A stretch of 64,000 nt of DNA from Limanda limanda (Eukaryota; Chordata; Actinopteri; Pleuronectiformes; Pleuronectidae). Below the pieces are notes generated by a model. The model ran no database searches and was not told the DNA's origin. It saw only the letters and a list, made by a program, of their open reading frames with translations. Numbering within the stretch: position 1 is the first letter of the stretch; each line of letters begins with the position of its first letter. This document shows, in pieces, positions 11,022 to 22,656 of the stretch. The DNA is taken from the NCBI RefSeq assembly GCF_963576545.1, contig NC_083646.1, positions 21,518,989 to 21,582,988 of the forward strand, read 5' to 3'. Both the position numbers and the translations under genes were made by a program.

Positions 11022-11874
11022 TAGGGTTGCAAAATTCTGGGAATATTCAAAGTTGGAAACTTTCCATGGGAATATACGGGAATAAACGGGAATATACGGG
11101 AATAAACGGGAATAAACTGGAAATGTTGTGGGTAATTTATACTAACTGTATTTACCTTTTCATATACAGACATAAATATAAACATTTTGTTTTGTCATAG
11201 GCTGATTTGAGCCCTGAGGAAACTTTGGGCACTTGACTATATGCTTCTGCATCGTTGTGTCATTCTTAACATAGTTCTTTGCACAGTATTTGCAAATGTA
11301 CACAGCCTTTCCTTCTACATTGGATGAGGTGAAATCACTCCACACATGAGATAGTGCACGTGGCATTGTTCTGTAGAATAAGATGAGAAAAAAGTTTGTA
11401 AAAAAACGCTAATGCAATGCCAGAGATATAAATAGTTGGCCAAACAATTGGAATCTTCTGTAAACATATTTTACAATTGATGGATAAACGTATGGAAATA
11501 GGCTAGATGAACAGATGAACAATCCTCAATCAGCATGCTAATATATTTTCCCAGTCATATCATCGAAACTTACCTGACTAGTCCTGCACACTACAGCAGG
11601 CCTCAACAGCCCTGCTGTAGTGTGCTGGATGCTGGGAATTATCTGTGCATGTGATGGAAAAATGCACAGTGGAGGGTTGAAAATCAACGTGCAGTGTGTG
11701 CTGCATTCCATACATCTTTGAAATTAGAGTTTTGAATGATGTTTTTATTGCTCAGCGTTTAATTTGCGTATTTTTTTTCAAAATTCCCAAAATTCCCGAG
11801 CTAAACTTCCCATGGAAAGTTTCCGGAAAGTTTCCGGAAATTTACCGGAAACTTTCCACCCCTTTGCAACCCTA
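11022..11874 (-). mobile_element. Deleted hAT transposon with BED zinc-finger remnant (853 bp)
   Basis: The 12-bp terminal inverted repeat TAGGGTTGCAAA / TTTGCAACCCTA is bounded by an exact 8-bp target duplication TTTGTGAT (11014-11021 and 11875-11882). Subterminal GGAAACTTTCCATGGG blocks occur in opposite orientation at both ends, with tandem GGGAATAAAC at the left. An internal hairpin (GCACACTACAGCAGG / CCTGCTGTAGTGTGC, 11586-11626) is also present. The transposase is reduced to its N-terminal DNA-binding part on the minus strand. Confidence 0.9.
11160..11366 (-). pseudogene. BED-type zinc finger fragment of a hAT transposase
   Basis: A 68-codon minus-strand ORF contains SHVWSDFTSS, then YICKYCAKNYVKND and MQKHIVKC. 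This is the aromatic start plus Cys-x2-Cys and His-x3-Cys ligands of a BED finger. BED fingers lie at the N-terminus of hAT transposases and bind the element's ends. The RNase-H-like catalytic domain and hAT dimerisation domain are missing, so the fragment could at most bind DNA. It is probably a deletion remnant, though the open frame is intact from ATG to stop. Confidence 0.72.
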
Positions 11875-11882
11875 TTTGTGAT

Positions 11883-14800
11883 CTTTATTTTTCTTGGAAT
11901 TATGGTGGCATGGTGGCATGATGACTTGATGCATATTATTTCCAAAACGAACAGTTTTCCAACTCTCAGCTGTTACAAGGTCCCACTGAAACTAAACACT
12001 TTGAGGGAAAAATGTATCACTGAGCCTGACAAACCTCTGCACTCTTCATTAAATACCATTTACACACTGAAATACATCAGCTGTCGTACCATAACTCAAT
12101 TTACATAACCTTACCCAGTTGTTGAAGAACAGGTACATTTATTGTAAATTACTAATTAATAAATCTTGTTTTTGTTTTTCCAGCTGTTTTTTCATCACAA
12201 TCATAAAGTTTCAAAAATAATTTGGTTGTAGTGATCATTATGTGATGATGATCAGTGTTGATATTTTGGCGTTATTTCAAACTAATCAAGGTTTAAACTG
12301 TGGCGGGTTAGAGACTTCAGCTGAGTCTCCTTGTGTGTCGCCCTCTTTCCACCCACGGTAATAAGTTGCTTTATCACTGCAGTGAGAAAAGAGTATGGAT
12401 AGATAGATGGATGAATTGTTGCACAGACCTGTTTTCAGTGTTTGAGGTTGGTTTTATTCTTTGTTTTTGTGAAACATTAGCTTTTCAGTGATTGAAATGA
12501 ATCCCTGTGAGGAGTTTCAGGTCCCGGGGGAACTGCTAACAGCTCTGAAACATGACAAGCAGCTCCAAACACATACTGCTTTTGTTTGTAAAGCAGCAGA
12601 GAAAGATTGTATTTAGTTAACTTGGCTAACAGTAGTCTCATGCTCCTCTGGCTCTTCTTGTGTCTTTGTTTTTCTTAGAGGCAAATTCTTTATTTCTTAG
12701 AGTCTTAGTAGAAAGAGACGATTTATTTGTGACTGCGTCTCTCGCTTTTTCGGCAGATTGATACTGAGCAGCTATAGGGAGGAATGTTCTCATTCCATCT
12801 CTTTTAGATGCTTTTCCTTCCCCATGGTAGATAGAGCATGATCTTTTATTGGACTCTTGAAATTTGTGGAGGCTGAGAGGTTGAAGGTGCTGTGTTTATT
12901 AAACTTATTGGAGGCATTGTGTATTCTGCACAGCAAACAGAACTGTCCCTCTCCTTCGTTATAGACCGACCAACACAGACGTGTCTCCTCTGAATAAGAT
13001 ATGTCCCTTTTTGGTGAGCCATACAATTGAGAAGCTGGACCCGGCTTTTCCTCTCAATTCTGGTTTCCTAGATGTGTGGACAACATGCCTGGATCTGATG
13101 TGGACTGGTTTTACTCTGCACACCTGCATGGTTCCACCTGTCCTGTCTGCTCTAAAAAACATTTTGTCTAATTCGCGTATCAGAAATCTAAAACAAAATA
13201 TTATGCTGCATCCGTGACTGATGATATTACACATTTTCATCGGAATAAATTCTGCATAAATAAATTAATGAATGAGGAGGTAAATGGAAGTATTCTTTAC
13301 AGAAATTGAAATGATAATATTATAGGTATTTACATTTAGAATTAATTCATTTAAATATTTTTCATCAACTGATCAACAATGTTGTTCTTCAAGAAGCCTG
13401 TCAGTGAGTCTTGTTTTCCACTTCATTTTAATATAAATTATGATTTGAGAGTGAAAATAACTCTTAACAATATTCCTGACATGAAAACACTGAGCGAAGT
13501 TGGGAAAAAGAATCACAGACATGAGTCAGTATTAGTTCTTCCTCCTGTCCTCTGTCTCCCTCCCTCTGCTGCAGCAGTGATTCATTGCCTGCAGGTACCA
13601 CTGGTAGAGAGAAGGAGGCTGTTATGTCTCAGACAGAAGCTATGGTTACAAGAAATAGAGATATGTGGCAAACAAAGAAACATATGGTAACAGACACACA
13701 ACTGTTGTTTAATATTCTCCATAACAAGTCTTGCAAAAGACGATTTTAAACTGCGATAAATAGTGCTCCCTGCGACATGCATTCAAGCTCTGCATGTGGC
13801 CAATCAGATGCAGCCCTGCTGCCCTGGGTTAGTTTCTCCGTCAAACAACAATTGTCTGAAGAAGAGAATAAGAAGACAATACATTTACAAAACTAAATGT
13901 TTTTACATTGAAGTCAGTGTGAATACAATGCGAAGAAAAACTTGTGATTCTTTTCTTTTTGGTATCATTAAATAGTATTTGCTGCCATAATGCCTGAATA
14001 CATGTGTTTATGTTACAGTCTTTGCATGATACAAAGCCATATGACTCAATTCATATGATAATGGACGATATAATACCAGGTAGACAGTATTCAATGACAA
14101 ATTCTATGATCATAGTTGACTTGGTGCCTATTTTGTAACCGTGATAGCAATTGTCCCTTGAATTTGCCAGAAGTAGGGTAACGCATGAAAAATCATAAAA
14201 TCTAAATTCTAGCATCTGTTCCTTGAATTGAATTAGGTTTCCAGTCAGAGGGAATACGAGTCAGCCAGTGAACACGGTTGTGTACTGTCCTTTGTGGCTC
14301 TGAAACAAAATAACCCAAATGACATTTTAACAGAAATTGCAGGAAGTGGCGTTTGAAGCACTTGAGCTTTTAACAGGCTGCACAGAGTTGAATGGGAGGA
14401 GACAGTTGAGTTTTGCTGCGGGAAATTAATGGCTGTGTGTTTTTGTAGTTCGGTGCTTTAGGTCTGTATGAGTAAAGCACCTATTTAAACTGTATCCAAC
14501 ACTGGTACATATATATTAAAATGTTGATTAATGCAGATTGTTCTGATGGAGAGATGAATAAATGAATGGACAACTTTTAGTGCGGTTATTCAACTTCATC
14601 AGAATATCTTAGACTCAATTTGGTTACAAGACACAGCACAGACAGCAGCTATTATTATACCTGATTCCAGGCCTAATGTGCAAGATGAACTACACTGTAA
14701 TATTTTTACTGTGACTGGCCACACTGCCCCAAATCTTCTTTTTACTAAATATTCACACAATATTGGCAAACTATTTGAGTACACTGTTCTTATCCAAGGG

Positions 14801-14901
14801 TATGTTGGTCATTATAAATACCAGAGATTATTAGAGCAGTGAGTGCTGCTGTTCTTTTTCTTGAAATGTAATTTTTCTTCTCTCCCTGTGGCTCGTTGTA
14901 G
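11883..14901. other. Intron 2 sequence
   Basis: About 3 kb without a recognised exon or bounded repeat. The short ORFs have no family features. Confidence 0.5.
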
Positions 14902-15052
14902 ACCAAACGTCTGAAGCGACAGGAGCTGTTTGCCAGAGAGGGCCTGACTTGGCAGAAGATTGTCCATTTCTGCACCGAGCATCAGGACAAAGCTGAGCAC
15001 CAAGCTGCCAGTCAGGAACTGAAGAGCTTCTTTCTGGCAGCCAAACAGATTG
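14902..15052 (+). CDS. ascc3: ascc3 coding exon 3 (residues 31-80 plus first base of codon 81)
   Basis: The acceptor GTTGTAG ends at 14901 and the donor G|GTAATT starts at 15053. The 151-bp exon begins in phase 0 and ends in phase 1. It encodes TKRLKRQELFAREGLTWQKI followed by a charged helical stretch ending FFLAAKQI, matching the vertebrate ASCC3 pattern KRSKLHEQ..GLTWKKII..AAKQIVG. Codon 81 is completed by the next exon to Val, as expected in the IVG motif. Known family role: this lies in the helical ASCC2-interacting region. Confidence 0.92.
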
Positions 15053-15385
15053 GTAATTAACTCCTTAGCCTCAAATCCATTGTCATTCCTTTCAATCTAT
15101 GTCCATGTGTTTGTGTTATATCAATGAAAACATAACAGAATGTCATCTATTTATAGACTGCTTGTGTGGAAGAAGCTGCTGAAATTACGCTTGTATTTCT
15201 GTCTTTAGTAGATCAGAATCAGAAATCAGTTCTACAGTCAAGTTGAGAGGACAGTTGCCCATATGACAGAAAAGTAGTTTTTTCTTTTTTATTCTAGCGC
15301 CATGTTAATTTCTCTAGATTTTAGGTGTCTGACACATCTGCACCTATGGAAGCCCATTTCCGCCACTGTGATGAAAAAAAAAATT

Positions 15386-16018
15386 TTTTTTATCTCATTA
15401 TTATGAGATACTACCTCATAATTATGACTTAGCATCTCATTATTATGAGATACTATCTCATAATTATGACTTAGCATCTCATTATTATGAGATAGTATCT
15501 CATTATTATGACTTAGTATCTCATAATTATGACTTAGCATCTCATAATTATGACTTAGTATCTCATTATTATGAGATAGTATCTCATAATTATGACTTAG
15601 CATCTCATTATTATGAGATAGTATCTCATAATTATGACTTAGCATCTCATTATTATGACTTAGTATCTCATTATTATGAGATAGTATCTCATAATTATGA
15701 CTTAACATCTCATTATTATGAGATAGCATCTCATTATTATGAGATACTATCTCATAATTATGACTTAGCATCTCATAATTATGACTTAGCATCTCATTAT
15801 TATGAGATACTATCTCATAATTATGACTTAGCATCTCATTATTATAAGATAGTAACTCATAATTATGACTTAGCATCTCATAATTATGACTTAACATCTC
15901 ATTATTATGAGATAGTATCTCAAAATTATGACTTAGCTTCTCATTATTATGAGATAGTATCTCATTATTATGACATAATATCTCATAATTATGACTTAGC
16001 ATCTCATTATTATGAGAT
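15386..16018. repeat. Left array of 21-bp palindromic modules
   Basis: About 30 modules alternate between TCTCATAATTATGACTTAGC(A) and TCTCATTATTATGAGATAGT(A). The core ATCTCATAATTATGAGAT is itself a perfect palindrome. Because the unit is 21 nt with no stop in some frames, long heptad-repeat ORFs (SHNYEML type) arise on the minus strand; I regard them as a by-product of the repeat. Confidence 0.9.
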
Positions 16019-16038
16019 ACTGACTGCAGGGTCTGTCA

Positions 16039-16040
<2 letters not shown>

Positions 16041-16076
<36 letters not shown>

Positions 16077-16560
16077 CTTGTCTCTATTCCTCTTCACTAA
16101 AACTGATAATCACATGTATTTTTTAGTAATTATTCGATGATGACCGATCAAGACTTCGGATCGCTCCGTCACTTCAACGCTGACGGTCCTGTACTGTGCG
16201 CGTCACGTTACATCTCACGTTACGAAACACATGTTTAAACACCGTGTGCACGTAGTCCCCAGCTCCACACAACACGTGTTTCATGAACTCAAACAAACAC
16301 AAAGTAAACATCAGTCCTGTACGTGTCCTAATAACTTGTGATCGGTGCTGGTGTTTATTGTTAAAGTGTGAAGTGAGCGCGGGTCAGAGGGAAGATGATC
16401 CTGGAGCAGCGCTTGTTATAATTATTCAGCGGCAGCACATCGCTAAGACAATGAACGGAGTAGAAAACATGGATCGATCCTGTTATGTCTCTGTATCGAT
16501 GCACAGTCTTCCACTTCCGCGAGGAAGGCTGCTGTCCCCGCACCCGCTCAGCCTAGGGTT
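16041..16560. other. Unique core of the palindromic element
   Basis: Starts with (GT)n at 16041-16073, then non-repetitive, moderately CpG-rich sequence with no recognised gene. It separates the left arm from a small nested array. Confidence 0.5.
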
Positions 16561-16752
16561 CCCTGCTCTGTGGCGCCCCGCCCACAATCCGTATCTCATA
16601 ATAATGACTTAGTATCTCATTATTATGAGATAGCATCTCATAATAATGACTTAGCATCTCATAATTATGACTTAGCATCTCATAATTATGAGATACTATC
16701 TCATAATTATGACTTAGTGTCTGACTGTGGGCGGGTTGCAGCAGAGCAGGTG
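16559..16752. repeat. Nested inverted repeat with a short 21-bp-module array
   Basis: CCCTGCTCTG and CGCCCCGCCCACA on the left (from 16560) face TGTGGGCGGG and CAGAGCAGG on the right (to 16750). About six 21-bp modules (about 16592-16716) lie between. It looks like a miniature version of the parent element sitting in its core. Confidence 0.65.
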
Positions 16753-16874
16753 AGCAGTGGTAGAGAGGCTGGGAACTCAGTGAAGTAAAGTTAAGGTTTG
16801 AGTTAATGATAACTACGCCCGCCACTGTAACAGAAATACAACATTTGACTTGCATGACAGACCCTGCAGTCAGT

Positions 16875-17838
16875 ATCTCATAATAATGAGATGCTAAGTC
16901 ATAATTATGAGATATTATGTCATAATAATGAGATACTATCTCATAATAATGAGAAGCTAAGTCATAATTTTGAGATACTATCTCATAATAATGAGATGTT
17001 AAGTCATAATTATGAGATGCTAAGTCATAATTATGAGTTACTATCTTATAATAATGAGATGCTAAGTCATAATTATGAGATAGCATCTCATTATTATGAG
17101 ATGTTAAGTCATAATTATGAGATACTATCTCATAATAATGAGATACTAAGTCATAATAATGAGATGCTAAGTCATAATTATGAGATACTTTCTCATAATG
17201 ATGAGATAGTAAGTCATAATAATGAGATACTATCTCATAATAAAGAGATGCTAAGTCATAATTATGAGATACTATCTCATAATAATGAGATACTAAGTCA
17301 TAATTATGAGATGCTAAGTCATAATTATGAGATACTAAGTCATAATAATGAGATACTATCTCATAATAATGAGATGCTAAGTCATAATTATGAGATAGTA
17401 TCTCATAATAATGAGATGCTAAGTCATAATTATGAGATGCTAAGTCATAATTATGAGATAGTATCTCATAATAATGAGATGTTAAGTCATAATTATGAGA
17501 TACTATCTCATAATAATGAGATACTAAGTCATAATAATGAGATGCTAAGTCATAATTATGAGATACTTTCTCATAATAATGAGATAGTAAGTCATAATAA
17601 TGAGATACTATCTCATAATAATGAGATGCTAAGTCATAATTATGAGATACTATCTCATAATAATGAGATACTAAGTCATAATTATGAGATGCTAAGTCAT
17701 AATTATGAGATACTAAGTCATAATAATGAGATACTATCTCATAATAATGAGATGCTAAGTCATAATTATGAGATAGTATCTCATAATAATGAGATGCTAA
17801 GTCATAATTATGAGATAGTATCTCATAATTATGAGATA
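16875..17838. repeat. Right array of 21-bp palindromic modules
   Basis: About 46 modules of the same 21-bp repeat in inverse arrangement to the left array. Local higher-order repetition is visible: multi-module blocks around 17100-17390 recur at about 17470-17760. Open frames of 337 (+) and 429 (-) codons crossing this array consist almost wholly of SHNYEIL/SHNNEML/SHYYDLA heptads. Confidence 0.9.
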
Positions 17839-17889
17839 CCAATTTTTTTTTTTTTCATCACAGTGGCGGAAATGGGCTTCCATAGCACC

Positions 17890-20354
17890 AGTCTTTTAAA
17901 TTGATGCACAAAAGTTTTTGTTGAGCTAAGAGCAGAATTGAAAATGAGGAAAAAAGACTGTGGCAACCCTGGAAGTTTTTTTGCCCTCAATTAAAAACTG
18001 TCCAGGATCATCCTGATTTACACAGACTTGAATTTTTTTTGATTTTCAAAACCATGGGCTCACTATTATTCTATGTTAAACCTGGACAATGAAACTAAAA
18101 CTCTGCATCACAACCACTGCAACTAGAGGTCAGCCATGTTTTCTTAATTTGGGTGAACTGTCTGATTCAAATGGTTCAAGCGTTTAAGTGAAAACAAAAG
18201 CGTATGCTAAAGCTATTAAACTGTTTGGTGAGCAAAGCTATTTACTGGTACATCATTACCCACTGATTTAATGAACCGTCTCCCAGAAATTGCCTTCATA
18301 TACAACAAAATTGCTTTCCCTGTTACATTGTGGTGGAACCATAATTGCTGGCTAGATTATGTTCAAAGGCAACCTTTTTTTCCTTATTTTTAATTTATTA
18401 TTTTTGAATAATTTAACAAGTGCTTCTTTTGCAGCCAGTCACTAAGTGCTGATTGTGGTTCATGCACATTTGACACACCAGAGAGCCGTGGTTTCCAAAG
18501 TCCTGTCACAGGTTAGGTTTAGACAATAAAACACTTGATCAGGGATCAGGAAAGATTTGTTTATTTTTATTAAAACAAACCACAATTTTCACACCTGTGA
18601 GAGTTTAAACATAACATAAATTGAGAATTTATCTCAAGGTGGCCATGGAATATTATTTTCAAGAATATCACCCATGAATCAATGATGCTAACAATTCAAA
18701 ATGTGTTTGGGAAAAATATTCAAACCCCTTAACTAATTATAAACTTTATTGTGATAATAAAGCTTGAATATTTTCCCAAGCTACTTTCGAACTTAAAACT
18801 CGAACAAAACAAAGGTTGGTTTAAGGTAGGAGAAGTCATTAGAAATGTAACAGTTGCAATGGGCTCCTGCAGAGTCTACTGCATGGACTGGATTTCCATG
18901 TAATTGGTTTACAAATTTACATTTAAGGTCCAGGAACAATACAGAGATACATTTGTCTTTTTTGTATTCATGATCTCATTTGAAAATGCTGCCCAACAAA
19001 TGATAGCAAGCTATACAACACACTGTTATCGTTTTTGAAAGACTTCAAGTGGTAGCTGAACTGAACACGTCAATTATGGAGCTCAGCTTTAAGAATCTTT
19101 ATTCAGGTTGCAATCTTATGTTTTCATGACAGTATTTTTTTCCTTGTCATTCATCAGTCAAGAGCAGCAGCATTTTCTGTTGGGATGCTCCCCACTGTGT
19201 TGAACCTGCCCTATGGCCATGTTAGTGGACCCAATTAAGAAGTTGCTGTTAAGCACACTCTAGAGAGGATGAAAGCAGCCATTCTGTTCTGCTGTGTGCA
19301 GCAACGAGTCAATGGCAGTAGACCGATTTAATTGGTTAGAATCCTTTTCATCTGTTTTTGCTTCCCTCCGCCTCTCCACCCCTCTTCACTGTGTTCTCCC
19401 TCTGTCCCTATGACATTTTTTCCTCTAATTGGACAATTATTCTATAGTCTACTCCTTTTAGCTAAGGCTGGTTGTGGCTAAGCATGAACTGTTTGGATAT
19501 TATTTAAATGAGGTGCAGGGAACTTCAACAGTGATCTCATGCTGTAGCTTTTACTGCTCAGAAGAACAGCTGCTGATTCTTTTCCCAAGCTATGAATGGT
19601 ACACTGCTCAGATTTAATGGCCATACACAAACCGCTAATGATAAGAGAAAGGGGTGAAGGTGATTGTCACAATCTGTAACAATCGTAATTATCATCATCA
19701 TTAAAATGATTTTGAATTTGTGAATTTGAATTATCTCTATATATAGTGATGTTAGATTATAGAAGAGAAGTTCGGACTAATACAATTAATACTGATTAAA
19801 AAAAATCCAGAGGAAACTTTCTTGAGTTGACCCCTGACATTTATCTTGGAATTTAGATACAGTACATTTCATCATGGTTCTTGTTATCAAAGGTTATATT
19901 ATGGTCGTGCTCGCTAAACTTGAGTCCAGTATTTGGGTAAAGGTAATTGGTGCCTTTTCACCATGAAGTGAAAGAAATGACTCTTTTTTTCCACCATTTT
20001 AGGATTTCACATTCTGTATTTGGTTCAACACGAGACTGAAGCTTGTATTTGCTTGTGCTCCAACGATTTTATGGAACAAAGCCTGAGCTACTGTAATTCC
20101 CATCTCACCTGTCTCAGCAAGTCATCTCTGGGCTGTCTCCAACTGGTTCCAGCAAGATCACCCATGTCACACCTGTCCTGCATTCTTTATGTTGGCTTCC
20201 CATTAAATGGAGAATTCAGTTTGAGTTCTCTTCCTAAATTGAGACCGCTCCATGGCCAGGCATCGAAGGGACATTAACGTTACCTTGGCACTTCTAGTAG
20301 TTAGCCTGTGTTAATCCCTCCTGCCCGACGTGGCAAATCCAAACTTTTTGGTGC
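17890..20354. other. Intron 3 sequence
   Basis: No exon or bounded element recognised. AT-rich with a few short poly-T runs. Confidence 0.5.
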
Positions 20355-20362
20355 ATGTATAG

Positions 20363-22648
20363 CAGTGTTCATTTCGTTGACGATAACGATAACGAAAAAT
20401 ATTCGTTAACGCCCCTTTTCCCATGACTAAGACGAGACGAAGACGTAACGAAATGGATCTTTGAAAATAAAAACTATGACGAAATCTATTTTAATTTTCG
20501 TTGACGAGACGAAACGAAAATGTTGGCGGTTGACTAAAGGCTCTTATATACTTCTACGTATCCGTTTCTCGGAGAGGTCTCAGCGGGGGGCAAAGAGTCT
20601 TTTTGATTTTTACTTCTCCGACAACTATCTGTCTAAAAACAATTCCCCGCCAAACCCATAGGTGGCGCAACGGAAGACGAGCTCAGAGAAGCCTACCCCA
20701 TTTGGGAAGAAGAAGTCCATGTGTCTCTGTTTACATGTTAGCCTGCCTCCCACACACTGAAACATGGCAACTAACAGAACTAAATAAAGTGACACCCAGC
20801 GGGTCAAGATGCTGATGTAATCGTTTCTTAGCGCAGCGGTTCCCCGGTCTTGTTTCCGAACTGTGTTGCTGATTCCACAGCTTGAATCTGCTTGAGGCTA
20901 CATGTAGCTAGAAGCTACCCGGAGCTAGCTCCCCCCCAGCTTCCACACACAGTCAGCAGGGACTCCCGGCACTAACAACTACTATCCAGTGTTTGCTTCT
21001 AACCTGACGGTATTATAGAAACAGTGTCATGATAGAAGTGGAATTAAAGTCGTGACGGCGGGTTCTTGCACTGTTACCACCGCAGTTAGCATGGTGGCTA
21101 GCCTAGCCTGCTAGCGCCGTTTTGAAAGCTCGTTATAACCGTATGTGACCGTGCACACATGCCCTCAGTGCTCTAACGAGCCACCGTCAGCCGGACAACT
21201 CCGCTGGCTTAACACACACGTCACATTAATCGTAGAATCATAGTTGTGTTCGTGTTTGTTGCTACAAGTAAACAGGAAGTTTGAGGTCCGGAAATACGGA
21301 AATGACGTCATACGGAAATGATGTTGTTCGCGGACCAATCACAGCCAAGAGCTGTCCGTCGGGTCTCCAACATGAAGACGGATAGTTAGAAAAATCAGAC
21401 GTGTACGAAAAGCTGTCCGAAGCACTCGGAGAGGGCGTTTCACGACGGATAGGGCGGTCTTATCTGTCCGTAATAGAAAAAACGGAGAGGCATAAATTGG
21501 GCTTAAGTCACAACAATTTTTAAAAACATAATCGTATCAGGCCGTCATGAAGTACCCGGAGCGGCGAGTGTGTGTGTCTGTGTGTGTGTGTGCGTGTGTG
21601 TGTGTGTGCTCCCAGAGAGCGCTCCGGTCCCGAGGCTCCGCCCCCTGCCGCAGCCCACTCGCTCAGAGAGACACAGTGAGATCAGAGCTCGTTCACGTGA
21701 AGCAGGCCGGTCACTGACTCACCGGCTGCTTCTTAACTATGGAAACAGTGAAAACACAGAGTTTCTCTGGTCTCAGCTGTTCTGAGATCAGCGCCGCAGC
21801 TTCTTGATCAGAGCAGAGGCAGCCGCCTCCGGTCTGATCTGCTTTAACTTTTTGTTTTCACATTTCGCCAACTAAAATATATAGGCTGCAGCTATATGTT
21901 TTTATTTATTTCAAAACTGGGTACTTCTTATTTCATACATTTCCCACAAATATGGGGATGACTCAAATAACCCTACATAGTTCTGCGTTTAATTTATTTC
22001 AAAGTAGGCCTACACTTGCCTGTGTATTTTCTTCTCCTCTTCATAAGCATTTGGTGTTTCCCTTTGTTGTAACAGGTAAAAATAAATAAAATGTCAACAG
22101 TTTTCTTTATTGTTGTTCTATAATTTCATAAATGCAATAATCTACAGATTAGTATAGAATAACTTTATATAAAATTTTATCAGCTTTGTTATCAAATATG
22201 TTTTGCGGCTCCAGACAAATTTTATTTGGGGGAAGAGGGGGCAAAATGGCTCTTTTGATAGTAAAGGTTGCGGACCCCTGCTATAGACCTATAGGAGGGA
22301 TATCTAATGGACAACTTAAGTACTGAAAGCTAGACTAGTATGCAGTTGTAGACACAACACAGGGGCTCCCTGGACCTGAGAAGGGAAGATAAGGAGTTTA
22401 ATGTGGCTATTAAATGTGACTCAAACTGGACTAAAATGTAATTTGTTTTCGTTGACTAAAACTAGACTAAAATGTAATTCCGTTTCGTCGACTAAAACTA
22501 GACTAAAATGTAATTTGTTTTCGTCGACTAAAACTAGACTAAAACTAAGAAGGATAAAAATGACTAAATGTGACTAAAACTAATATGCATTTTCGTCAAA
22601 AGACTAAAACTAAGACTAAATCAAAAATAGCTGCCAAAATTAACACTG
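20363..22648 (+). mobile_element. Non-autonomous hAT family A, copy 1 (with nested Harbinger)
   Basis: Ends CAGTGTTCATTTCGTTGACG (left) and CCAAAATTAACACTG (right) give a terminal inverted repeat CAGTGTTAATTT. The exact 8-bp target duplication ATGTATAG lies at 20355-20362 and 22649-22656. The subterminal right part is a tandem of GACTAAAACTAGACTAAAAT units. Two more copies lie in the same gene (34484-35746 inverted; 39386-51065 split by retrotransposons). No transposase. A (GT)n tract at 21570-21607 is internal. Confidence 0.9.
20538..21503. mobile_element. Nested PIF/Harbinger-type MITE (966 bp)
   Basis: The sister hAT copy at 39386 reads GTTGACTAAGTCACAAC uninterrupted. Here 966 bp are inserted at that point with the 3-bp duplication TAA on both sides (20535-20537, 21504-21506). 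TAA/TWA duplications are diagnostic of PIF/Harbinger. Ends AGGCTCTTATATACTTCTAC and (minus strand) AGCCCAATTTATGCCTCTCC form an imperfect inverted repeat of the type known from fish Harbingers. No coding capacity recognised. Confidence 0.82.
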
Positions 22649-22656
22649 ATGTATAG

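Larger units (their letters stand above)
15345..17884. mobile_element. 2.5-kb palindromic DNA element with minisatellite arms
   Basis: About 35-bp terminal inverted repeats begin TATGGAAGCCCATTTCCGCC, continue CACTGTGATGAAAA, and have their exact complement at the right end. The sequence GCACC flanks both sides (15340-15344 and 17885-17889), a possible 5-bp target duplication. A TA duplication with ends TGGAAGCCC is the alternative reading. Inside each terminus runs an array of 21-bp modules, and the arms close with matching GACTGCAGGGTCTGTCATGC / GCATGACAGACCCTGCAGTC at 16021-16040 and 16852-16871. No transposase is found, so it is non-autonomous. Confidence 0.75.

Noticed and set aside
15289..16002. 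237-codon minus-strand ORF of SHNYE heptads as a real gene
   Set aside because: It is composed of the tandem array itself; similar frames are open on both strands.
15386..17838. CRISPR-like regular repeats
   Set aside because: The repeats are contiguous 21-bp modules without unique spacers, in a vertebrate intron between transposon-like inverted ends.
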